Source of the DNA: an uncultured Verrucomicrobiota bacterium
GTDB lineage: Bacteria; Verrucomicrobiota; Verrucomicrobiia; Chthoniobacterales; SZAS-18
DNA length: 14,838 nucleotides
Assembly (NCBI GenBank): GCA_937871685.1
Contig: CALMOL010000474.1
Coordinates: forward strand, 1 to 14,838
Direction of reading: 5' to 3'
A program made the translations under genes and the position numbers. Below, piece after piece: positions 1 through 6,932 of this stretch. Each line of letters opens with the position of its first letter. The first letter of the stretch is position 1. The notes beneath the pieces are model-generated. The model was not told the origin of the DNA. It saw only the letters and a program-made list of their open reading frames with translations, and did no database searches.

Positions 1-1167
1 CAGCACGATGAGGCCGGAGGCGAGCAGCGTCCACGTGGTGCCGATGCGATGGGCCAGGGAGCCCGCGGCCAGGGCGCTCAGGGGCGTGGTTCCCGTGAAG
101 GTCATCACGAAGAGCGCCATCACCCGGCCGCGCTTGGAGTCGTCCACCAGCGTCTGCACCATCGTGTTGCTCCCGGCCATCAGCAGCACGCCGCCCAGGC
201 CAATGGCCGTCATGCACGGCAGCGCCGTCCACAGCGAGCGCATCTGCGAGAACGCGATCACCCCGAAGCCCAGCAGCACGCCGCCGGTCCCGAGCACCCG
301 GCCCAGCCCCTGCGCACTCGAGCGCGTGCTCAGGTAAAGCGCCGCCATCAGCGCGCCGATGCCCGTGCCCGACATCAGGTAGCCCAGCGTCTTCGAGTCG
401 CCCTTGAACACGTCGCGCGCATACTCCGGCACCAGCACCGAGTAGGAAAACCCGAAGAACGACACCGCCGTCACCAGGACCAGGAGCGTGCGGATCAGCG
501 GATGATTCCACGCGTAGGAAAATCCCTCCGCCACCCCGGCCCACACGCTGGCGCGCTCGGCCACCTTCTTTTCTTCCCGCGGCGCGAGCCGCATCATCGC
601 CAGGCACGCGAGCACCGCCACGAAGCTCAGCCCATCGATCCCGTAGCACACCGCTGGCCCCCAGGCCGCGATCACGAAGCCCGCCAGCGCCGGCCCCGCG
701 AGCCGCGCCAGGTTGAACATCGTCGAGTTCAGCGCGATCGCGTTGCTCAGATGCGCGCGGTCCTCCACGAAGGTCACGATCAGCGATTGCCGCACCGGCA
801 TCTCAAACGCGCTCACCACGCCCTGGAAGGCCCCGAGCACCAGCAGGTGCGCCGTGTCGATCATCCCGGCGAAGGCGAAGCCCGCCAGCGCGAACGATTG
901 CAGCATCGAGAGCGCCTGCGTGATCATCAGCAGCCGCCGGCCGTCCACGCGGTCCGCCCAGGTGCCCGCCAGCGGCCCGAGCAGGAAGGATGGCGCTTGC
1001 GTGCAGAACGCCAGCACGCCCACCGCGAAGGACGACGACGTGAGCTGATACGTCAGCCAAAGCGTCGCCGTCTGAGTCATCCAAGTGCCCAGCAGCGAGA
1101 CGGTCTGGCCGGCGAACCAAAGGCGATAATTGCGCGAGGCGAGCGCTCGAAAAGGACTGGCGAGCAA
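1..1167 (-). CDS. MFS transporter, EntS/MFS_3-like exporter (C-terminus beyond window)
   Basis: Inner-membrane proton-driven transporter of the major facilitator superfamily, likely a small-molecule exporter; the substrate cannot be read from sequence. The frame is open to base 1, giving 389 residues from a TTG at 1167. The N-terminus reads SPFRALASRNYRLWFAGQ, typical of EntS-like MFS_3 proteins, and an MFS motif A (WADRVDGRRLL) sits near residues 70-80 between helices 2 and 3. About ten hydrophobic helices are visible, with the charged central loop APREEKKVAERA. Family members are about 400-430 aa, so only the last helix or so is missing. Start is uncertain: an in-frame GTG at 1236 would add 23 non-conserved residues but lies inside a repeat arm; neither start has a Shine-Dalgarno sequence. 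I chose TTG 1167 because homologous sequence begins only a few codons later. It lies downstream of the DUF2237 gene, separated by a repeat element. Confidence 0.85.
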   Translation of the reverse strand, partial: MLASPFRALASRNYRLWFAGQTVSLLGTWMTQTATLWLTYQLTSSSFAVGVLAFCTQAPSFLLGPLAGTWADRVDGRRLLMITQALSMLQSFALAGFAFAGMIDTAHLLVLGAFQGVVSAFEMPVRQSLIVTFVEDRAHLSNAIALNSTMFNLARLAGPALAGFVIAAWGPAVCYGIDGLSFVAVLACLAMMRLAPREEKKVAERASVWAGVAEGFSYAWNHPLIRTLLVLVTAVSFFGFSYSVLVPEYARDVFKGDSKTLGYLMSGTGIGALMAALYLSTRSSAQGLGRVLGTGGVLLGFGVIAFSQMRSLWTALPCMTAIGLGGVLLMAGSNTMVQTLVDDSKRGRVMALFVMTFTGTTPLSALAAGSLAHRIGTTWTLLASGLIVL

Positions 1168-1230
1168 GGAGGATAAGGCGGTGGGTGAAGCCGCGCACTT
1201 TAACCATCCGGGCGCGCCAGACGCTGGGGA

Positions 1231-1402
1231 AGCCACAAATTAACGCAGATTAAAGGAGATTTGGCCTGGCCGGGCCGGACGTTTCCAGAGCAAGCCGGCC
1301 GCGCTCAAGAACGGCCCTCTTCGTCGGCAGAGCCGTCGTCCTGGTGACTCGGCCACGGCCCGCAATCCCGTAATCTCTTTTAATCTGCGTTAATCTGTGG
1401 CT
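1231..1402 (-). repeat. Intergenic inverted-repeat element A (10-nt word)
   Basis: Two arms, 1231-1261 and 1372-1402, are reverse complements with 29 of 31 positions matching. Each arm is three tandem decamers; on the plus strand the right arm is in register as TAATCTCTTT, TAATCTGCGT and TAATCTGTGG at 1371-1400. The 110-nt interior is GC-rich and unrelated to the arms. The element lies between the DUF2237 stop (1435) and the MFS start, and one arm contains the alternative MFS start GTG at 1236. In transcription direction its outer end reads TTTAGCCACAGA, shared with element C. Confidence 0.9.
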
Positions 1403-1434
1403 AAAAACCCAGGCGCCGCCTGGTCTCGGCATGA

Positions 1435-1797
1435 TCAGCCCTTGACCGCGTGCGCCTGGAGTTCCTCCAGCGTGACGAATTCCAGCGCCGACATCTGCGT
1501 GGCCTCCAGCACCACCGGCGGGGCGCAGCCGGCCTTGAGCGCCTCGCTCCAGCGGCGCACGCACAGGCACCACTTGTCGCCGGGGCGCAGGCCGGGGAAC
1601 TCGTATTCCGGCACCGGCGAGATCAGGTCGTTGCCCTGCTCGCGGGAGAACTCCAGGAACTCCTTGGTCACGCGCGCGCAGACCGTGTGCAGGCCCACGT
1701 CGCCCTGCCCGGTGCGGCAATAGCCGTCGCGGTAAAAGCCGGTTTTTGGCCGCAGGCAGCAGCAGGCCAGCGGAGCGCCCAGGACGTTCGTAGGCAT
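1435..1797 (-). CDS. DUF2237 family protein
   Basis: Small cytoplasmic protein of 120 residues belonging to the DUF2237 family (COG3651), whose biochemical role is unknown. It matches the family over its full length: start MPTNVLGAPL, the cysteine-containing TGFYRDGYCRTGQGDVG block (about residues 20-34), HTVCARVTKEFLEFSREQGN (about 37-56), the signature FPGLRPGDKWCLCVRRW (about 67-83) and the tail APPVVLEAT. Conserved cysteines in these blocks could bind metal, but that is only a guess. The ATG at 1797 is chosen because family members begin MPxNVLG; no Shine-Dalgarno sequence precedes it. It is divergent from the DUF2339 gene across 171 nt and upstream of the MFS gene on the same strand, with repeat element A starting about 30 nt after its stop. 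Confidence 0.93.
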   Translation of the reverse strand: MPTNVLGAPLACCCLRPKTGFYRDGYCRTGQGDVGLHTVCARVTKEFLEFSREQGNDLISPVPEYEFPGLRPGDKWCLCVRRWSEALKAGCAPPVVLEATQMSALEFVTLEELQAHAVKG

Positions 1798-1968
1798 AGA
1801 CCGGGACGGTGCCGCCCTCCGTGCCCCGCGCCACCCTCAAGCGCGCTGGTGACACCCTCGGCCGCGGGCCGTATAAGGGCATCGCCTGGGCAGATGGTTG
1901 GATTGAAATTTTGTCTTGGTGCTGACGAGCAGCGTGAGACAACAGGCAGCGTCGGTGTCGATCTCCCT
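1798..1968. other. Divergent intergenic region, promoters not resolved
   Basis: This 171-nt gap separates the leftward DUF2237 gene from the rightward DUF2339 gene, so it should hold both promoters. It contains an AT-richer patch (TTGAAATTTTGTCTTGG near 1903-1919), but I find no convincing paired -35/-10 boxes on either strand. Unlike the gaps between tandem genes, it contains no inverted tandem-word element. An in-frame ATG at 1894 could extend the DUF2339 protein by 25 residues. Confidence 0.5.
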
Positions 1969-4900
1969 ATGGAAGCTCTCCTTGGCCTGCTCGGTCTTCT
2001 CGTGCTCGTCGCGGTCCTCGTGCTGCCGATCTGGACGCTCGTGAACGTGCTGTCGCTCAAGCGGTCGCGGGAGGAGATGCAGCGGGAGCTGGGGGCGCTG
2101 CGCGAGGAACTGCGGCACTTGCGGGCCAGCTTGGGCGGGGTGGCGCCGGTGGAGCCGCCGCGGCAGAAGCCGGTGGAGGTGCCGGCCGCGGCGCAGGAGG
2201 AGCCTTTGACGCTGGCGGCCGCGCTCGCCGTTTCCTCGCCGCGCCCGCCGCCGTTGCCGGTCATGAATGCCCCGGCGCCGGTCACGAAGGTGCCGGAACT
2301 GCCGCTCGTGGTGCCCGAAACGGTGCGCGCGGCGGAGCCAGTGGCGCCCGGGGGGGCAGAGCTGGCCGCGGCCAAGGCGGGGGGGCATTGGCCGGCGGAG
2401 CCCGCGCTGCCCAAGACGGGGGGGCCGACGGTCGCGCGGCCGGTTCCACCCGTGCCGCCGGGGCCGACAGTGACGAGGGTTCCGCCGCCGGTGACGGCGC
2501 CGGAGCGGCCGGTGATCTCGTGGGAGCAGTTTGCCGGCGCGAAGCTCTTCGCGTGGATCGGCGGCTTCGCGCTGTTCCTCGGGTTCGCGTTCTTCATCAA
2601 GTATTCGTTCGAGCACGACCTCGTGCCGCCCGCGCTGCGCGCGACGCTGAGCGCCCTGGCCGGCGTGGTCCTCGTGGCCGGCGGCCTGTGGCTCCCGCGC
2701 GAGCGTTACCACGTGGCGGCGCAAACGCTGTGTGCCACGGGCGTGGTGATCCTCTACGCGGTGATCTTCGCGTGCCGGGCGGTGTATCACTTTCCGGCGT
2801 TCAGCGAGGGGCTGACGTTTGGGCTGATGGTCGTGGTCACGGCGGGGGCCTTCCTGCTCGCGGTGCGGATGGACGCGCGCGTGGTGGCGGTGCTCGGGAT
2901 GCTCGGCGGCTTCCTCACGCCGGTGATCCTGCCGGGCGGCGGCGGGAGCTTGCTGACGATCTCGGGCTACTGCGCGGCGCTCGGCGCGGGCGTGGCGGCG
3001 GTGGCGCTGTGGCAGGGGCGAGCGTGGCATTTCCTGCTGCCGATGGCGGCCGGCGGCACGATCACGCTTGGCGCGTGGTGGGCGGTGAATCACGCGAACG
3101 CCGGGAACTTCCGCGCTTACGTGGCGGCGTGCGCGGGATTCTCCGCCTTGTATCTCGGCGTGGTGGCGCTGGCGCGCGGGCGCGGCGGGATCACGAAGGA
3201 GGCCGCCGGGGCGTCCGCGATGGTGGCCTTCGCCGGGATGCTCGTGGCGTGGTGCTGCCTCGGCGGGGATGCCAGCGCGGTGGCCGCAGAGCAACCGGGC
3301 ACGCTGCTGGTGCTGATGGGCCTGAGCAGTGCGGCGCTGCTAGCGCTGGTGTGGATGCATCCGCCGGCTGCGCGGTTGCAGTCGGTGGCGGCCGGCGTGG
3401 CGTGGGCGTGGTTGGCGGTGTGGACCAGCAACTGGGTGAGCGACGCGATGCTGTCGTGGATGCTCGGCGGCTACCTGGGATTCGCGCTGCTCTACACGGC
3501 TTTCCCGCTGTGGCTGCGCTCGCGCCGGCCGGAGGTGGCGGCGGGGCCGGAGCTGGGCTGGTTCGCCCCGGCGGCGCTGCTGCTCGTGCTGCTGCCGATC
3601 TTCAAGATGAGCGCGCCGCCCGCGCTCGTGTGGCTCGGCGTGCTGCTGCTCGTCGCGGTGGCGATTGGCTTGGCGGTCGTCACGGGCGGCGTGCTGCCGG
3701 TGCTCGCGGCGCTGTTGATCACGGTCGGCGCCGCGCTGGCGTGGCTGCTGCGGCTGCCGGCGGCGGTCGAGGGAGCGAGTCGCGATGATTTGGGCTTCTT
3801 TCTCCTGATCATCGGCGGCTTCTGCCTGCTCTTCGCGGGGGCGGCGTTGTTTCTGCGGAAGCGCTTTGCTCCGGCGGTCACGGATGGACCGCGCAGCCTG
3901 GAGGACGAGGCGCGCGCGCAACTGCCGGTGCTTTCGCTGCTCCTGCCGTTCGCGCTCCTTGTGATGGCGACGCTGCGACTGACTCCGCCCGACCCGCACC
4001 GCGTGCTGGGGCTGGCGCTGGTGCTTTCCGGGCTGGCGCTCGCCTTGGCAAATTTCCTGCGCCTCCCGTGGCTGCCAGCGGCCGCGTTGGCTGGGGCGGG
4101 CGCGGTGCAATGGGCGTGGATCGAGCGCGTCGGCGCCGGGATGCCGACGGGGGATTCCGTGCTGCCGATCAATCTTTGGATCGGCGGGTTCCTCGCATTG
4201 TTCGCGGCTTTTCCGTTTCTTTTCCGAGAGCGCTGGAGAGACGGCTCGACCGTCTGGGCGACGGCGGCGCTGGCGGGGCCGGTGCAGTTCTTCCTGATGT
4301 ATCGCCTGTCGGGGAGATGGATTTCTGATGACTACCTCGGCCTGCTGCCGCTGGCCTTCGCGGTGCCGTTCATTGTCGGCACATGGCAGCGGGCGCGGGA
4401 ATTGCCGCCGGAGCATCCCGGCCGCAACACGCAGCTCGCGTGGTGGGGTGGGGTAGCGCTGTTCTTCATCACGCTGATTTTTCCGCTCCACTTCTCGCGG
4501 CAGTGGATCACGCTCGGCTGGGCGCTGGAGGGCGCGGCGCTGCTGTGGTGGATGCAGCGCGTGCCGCACCCCGGCCTGCGCGTGGCGGGGGTCGGGCTGC
4601 TCGCGATGGCCTTCGCACGGCTGGCGCTGAATCCGGCCGTCCTTTCCTACTACCCGCGCGGCAACGTGCGCGTCTTCAACTGGATCCTCTACACCTACGG
4701 CATCGTCGCCGCGTGCTGCTTCCTCGGGGCGCACCTGCTGAAGCCGCCGCAGGACCGCATCGGCGAGTTCCGCCTGCGGGGCTGGCTCGGCGCGGGCGGC
4801 GTGATCCTGCTCTTCCTCCTGCTGAACCTGGAGATCGCGGACTGGTTCGCCCGTGGCGACTCGACGCGGATGCTGGAGTTCTCGGGCAACTTCGCGCGCG

Positions 4901-5160
4901 ACCTCGCCTACACGATCGGCTGGGCCAGCTTTGCGCTGGGTCTGGTGATCGCCGGCATCATCCGGCGGGAGCGCGCCGTGCGGATTGCCGGCCTCGCGCT
5001 GCTGGGCGTCACGCTGCTCAAGCTCTTCCTGCACGACACGGTGGCGCTCGGGCAGCTTTACCGCATCGGCGCCTTCATGGCCGTGGCGGTGATCGCGATG
5101 GCCGCCTCGTTCCTCTACCAGCGCTTCGTGCCGGACGATGACCACTCGAAGCGACAGTGA
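1969..5160 (+). CDS. DUF2339 giant multi-spanning membrane protein
   Basis: Inner-membrane protein of 1063 residues in the DUF2339 family (PF10101, COG5373); function not established. An N-terminal helix (ALLGLLGLLVLVAVLVLPIW, about residues 3-22) is followed by a short coiled coil (RSREEMQRELGALREELRHL) and a Pro/Ala-rich linker to about residue 180. The diagnostic WEQFAGAKLFAWIGGFALFL begins near residue 184. From there to the end are well over twenty hydrophobic helices, closing with the family ending LYRIGAFMAVAVIAMAASFL. Length is typical. The ATG at 1969 is preferred because the first helix starts at once; ATG 1894 is an alternative and the longer open frame upstream is antisense to the DUF2237 gene. 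No Shine-Dalgarno sequence. The stop codon TGA (5158-5160) lies inside the left arm of repeat element B. Confidence 0.9.
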   Translation: MEALLGLLGLLVLVAVLVLPIWTLVNVLSLKRSREEMQRELGALREELRHLRASLGGVAPVEPPRQKPVEVPAAAQEEPLTLAAALAVSSPRPPPLPVMNAPAPVTKVPELPLVVPETVRAAEPVAPGGAELAAAKAGGHWPAEPALPKTGGPTVARPVPPVPPGPTVTRVPPPVTAPERPVISWEQFAGAKLFAWIGGFALFLGFAFFIKYSFEHDLVPPALRATLSALAGVVLVAGGLWLPRERYHVAAQTLCATGVVILYAVIFACRAVYHFPAFSEGLTFGLMVVVTAGAFLLAVRMDARVVAVLGMLGGFLTPVILPGGGGSLLTISGYCAALGAGVAAVALWQGRAWHFLLPMAAGGTITLGAWWAVNHANAGNFRAYVAACAGFSALYLGVVALARGRGGITKEAAGASAMVAFAGMLVAWCCLGGDASAVAAEQPGTLLVLMGLSSAALLALVWMHPPAARLQSVAAGVAWAWLAVWTSNWVSDAMLSWMLGGYLGFALLYTAFPLWLRSRRPEVAAGPELGWFAPAALLLVLLPIFKMSAPPALVWLGVLLLVAVAIGLAVVTGGVLPVLAALLITVGAALAWLLRLPAAVEGASRDDLGFFLLIIGGFCLLFAGAALFLRKRFAPAVTDGPRSLEDEARAQLPVLSLLLPFALLVMATLRLTPPDPHRVLGLALVLSGLALALANFLRLPWLPAAALAGAGAVQWAWIERVGAGMPTGDSVLPINLWIGGFLALFAAFPFLFRERWRDGSTVWATAALAGPVQFFLMYRLSGRWISDDYLGLLPLAFAVPFIVGTWQRARELPPEHPGRNTQLAWWGGVALFFITLIFPLHFSRQWITLGWALEGAALLWWMQRVPHPGLRVAGVGLLAMAFARLALNPAVLSYYPRGNVRVFNWILYTYGIVAACCFLGAHLLKPPQDRIGEFRLRGWLGAGGVILLFLLLNLEIADWFARGDSTRMLEFSGNFARDLAYTIGWASFALGLVIAGIIRRERAVRIAGLALLGVTLLKLFLHDTVALGQLYRIGAFMAVAVIAMAASFLYQRFVPDDDHSKRQ

Positions 5161-5310
5161 TTTTGACAGGAGGACAGGAAGGCAGGAGGACAGAAAAAGA
5201 GAAAAAAGCTGAGCGCTCATCACGCGGCGACGCCCTTGATCCGCACCCTGGCTCCTTTCCCCTTCCCCTCCTGTTTCTCCTGCCTTCCTGTCCTCCTGTC
5301 GAAATCACTG
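5155..5310 (+). repeat. Intergenic inverted-repeat element B (8-nt word)
   Basis: Arms at 5155-5188 and 5277-5310 are reverse complements at 33 of 34 positions; the single difference would be a U-G wobble in the transcript. The arm core is three tandem octamers, GACAGGAG, GACAGGAA and GGCAGGAG. The left arm starts with CAGTGATTT and so contains the last sense codon and stop codon of the DUF2339 gene, and the same nine bases recur inverted at the outer end of the right arm. The 88-nt interior is purine-rich at its left and pyrimidine-rich at its right. The next start codon is 52 nt further on. Confidence 0.93.
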
Positions 5311-5362
5311 CCGCGTCGCCGGCTCGCCCGCCCGCGCTCCCGGTGATACGCTTCCAGCCGTC

Positions 5363-6793
5363 ATGCGCGCCGTCCGTCTTCTCCTGCTCCTCGTCGCCTT
5401 CCTCGCCGCCGGCTTCGCGCGCGCGCAGACGGCGGCCTCGCCCGCGGCGGCCGACATCACATCCGGCAGCGTGGTGGTGGTGGAGATCGACGGCGAGATC
5501 AACAAGACCCAGCTCGTCGTGCTGCGCCGCGCCCTCAAGCGCGCCGAACGCGCCGGCGCCGCGGCGGTGATCCTGGAAATGAACACCTTCGGCGGCTCGC
5601 TGGGCGCGTGCATCGACATCCAGAAGGCCCTCCTCGCCGTGAAGGTTCCGACTTACACCTTCATCAACACCAACGCCGGCTCCGCGGGCGCGCTCATCGC
5701 GCTCGCCACCAAGCAGATCTGGATGGCCCCCGTGTCCGCCATCGGCGCGGCCGCCCCCGTGCAGGGCGGCGGGCAGGACCTCGACAAGGACATGCGCAAG
5801 AAGACGGTCTCGTATTTCTCCTCCTACGCGCGCTCCGTCGCCTCGCAGCAGGGGCACAACCCCGACTTGGCCCAGGCGTTCATCGACGACGAGACGGAGG
5901 TGAAGATCGGCGACGAGGTGATCTCGCCGAAGGGCAAGCTCCTCACGCTCGACGCCAAGGCGGCCGCGCGCCGCATCGCCGGCAAGCCGATCCTCGCCGA
6001 GGGCATCGCCGACTCCATCGCCGACCTCGTGCGTCAGGCCAAGTTGAACGGGCCGGTGGTGAAGGTCTTGCCCTCCGGCTTCGAGCGCGTGGCGCTGGCG
6101 CTGGCGGGCCTTGCGCCGCTCTTCCTGCTCGGCGGAATCGTGTGCGCCTACCTCGAGTTCAAGATGCCGGGCGCGACGATCCCGGCGATCCTCGCGGTGG
6201 TCTTCTTCGCGCTGTTCTTCGGCGGCCACTACGTCGCGGGCCTGGCGGGCTTCGAGGTGGTGGCGCTGTTCGTCCTCGGCGTGCTGCTCGTGGTGGCCGA
6301 CTTCGTCTTCCTCGGCGGGAGCGTGGCCATCGCCCTGGTCGGCGTGGCGCTGATGTTCGGCGCGATGGTGTGGGCGATGCTGGACCGTTATCCCTCGCAG
6401 CCCTGGCTACCGACGGCGGCCGAGGCGCTGCCGGCGCTGAGCTCGCTGGGCCTGGCGATTGTCTTCTCCGCGATCTGCATCGCGGTCATCACCTCCATGC
6501 TGCCCAAGACGCGCGTGTATCGCTCGATGGTGCTCTCGGCCGAGGTCAGCGGCGGCTCGTCCGGCCCGCTGGTGCCCGTCGGCAGCGTGCTGACCGGGCT
6601 CGCCGTGGGCCTGGCCGGCGTGACGCGCACGCCACTGCGGCCGGCGGGCAAGGCGCAGTTCGGCGACACGCTGGTGGACGTGGTGAGCGACGGCGACTTC
6701 GTGGCGAGCGAGACCGAGGTGGAGATTCGCCGCATCGAGGGCGCCGTGGTCACCGTTCGCACGCGCCAGCAGGCCCCGCTGGCGGCAGCCTGA
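5363..6793 (+). CDS. ClpP-like membrane serine protease with NfeD domain (NfeD1b type)
   Basis: Membrane-anchored protease of 476 residues, long NfeD form. Residues 1-22 are a signal peptide (LLLLLVAFLAAGFARAQ). Residues about 35-230 form the ClpP/crotonase-fold protease: VVVVEIDGEIN, LEMNTFGGSLGACIDI, then INTNAGSAGALIALA with the nucleophile Ser107. The partner lysine is probably K146 or K147 in DMRKKTVSYF, by comparison with the Ser-Lys dyad of the Pyrococcus 1510-N homologue. Five to six transmembrane helices follow (about 240-375), then a C-terminal NfeD OB-fold (about 405-470: RPAGKAQFGDTLVDVVSDG). In the family such proteases cleave membrane-protein segments near stomatin/flotillin partners, but none is encoded here. 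ATG 5363 directly precedes the signal peptide; no Shine-Dalgarno sequence. It sits between the DUF2339 and TonB-receptor genes, with repeat elements on both sides. Confidence 0.92.
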   Translation: MRAVRLLLLLVAFLAAGFARAQTAASPAAADITSGSVVVVEIDGEINKTQLVVLRRALKRAERAGAAAVILEMNTFGGSLGACIDIQKALLAVKVPTYTFINTNAGSAGALIALATKQIWMAPVSAIGAAAPVQGGGQDLDKDMRKKTVSYFSSYARSVASQQGHNPDLAQAFIDDETEVKIGDEVISPKGKLLTLDAKAAARRIAGKPILAEGIADSIADLVRQAKLNGPVVKVLPSGFERVALALAGLAPLFLLGGIVCAYLEFKMPGATIPAILAVVFFALFFGGHYVAGLAGFEVVALFVLGVLLVVADFVFLGGSVAIALVGVALMFGAMVWAMLDRYPSQPWLPTAAEALPALSSLGLAIVFSAICIAVITSMLPKTRVYRSMVLSAEVSGGSSGPLVPVGSVLTGLAVGLAGVTRTPLRPAGKAQFGDTLVDVVSDGDFVASETEVEIRRIEGAVVTVRTRQQAPLAAA

Positions 6794-6798
6794 ACTAT

Positions 6799-6932
6799 TT
6801 AGCCACAGAGACACAGAGGGCACAGAGGCCGGATCGGAAAACCGCGTGGGCAATTCCGTGGAGCCATCGCCTTGGGACCGCGCATGAAAACCTCTCTTCC
6901 CTTCTCTGTGGCCTCTGTGCCTCTGTGGCTAA
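6799..6932 (+). repeat. Intergenic inverted-repeat element C (9-nt word), right arm inside the next gene
   Basis: Arms at 6799-6827 and 6904-6932 are reverse complements at 27 of 29 positions. Each is a TTAG cap followed by three tandem copies of a roughly 9-nt CCACAGAGG-like word. The left arm starts 5 nt after the stop of the NfeD-type protease. The 76-nt interior contains the ATG (6884) of the TonB receptor, and the right arm is translated as residues 7-17 of that receptor's signal peptide. Confidence 0.92.

Noticed and set aside
49..1176. 375-residue plus-strand open frame
   Set aside because: Antisense to the clearly homologous MFS gene; Arg/His/Gln-rich composition typical of shadow frames in high-GC DNA.
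803..1207. 134-residue minus-strand frame with ATG at 1207
   Set aside because: Out of frame with the recognisable MFS sequence; its composition is not membrane-like.
1250..1942. 230-residue minus-strand frame across the DUF2237 gene
   Set aside because: Overlaps the real DUF2237 gene in another frame and runs through repeat element A; no recognisable domain.
1450..1968. Extension of the DUF2339 frame upstream to ATG 1450
   Set aside because: This part is antisense to the conserved DUF2237 gene and does not resemble the DUF2339 N-terminus.
3340..5223. 627-residue minus-strand frame opposite the DUF2339 gene
   Set aside because: Charge-rich, Arg/Gln/Glu-dominated translation without hydrophobic or domain structure; the opposite strand is a typical DUF2339 protein.
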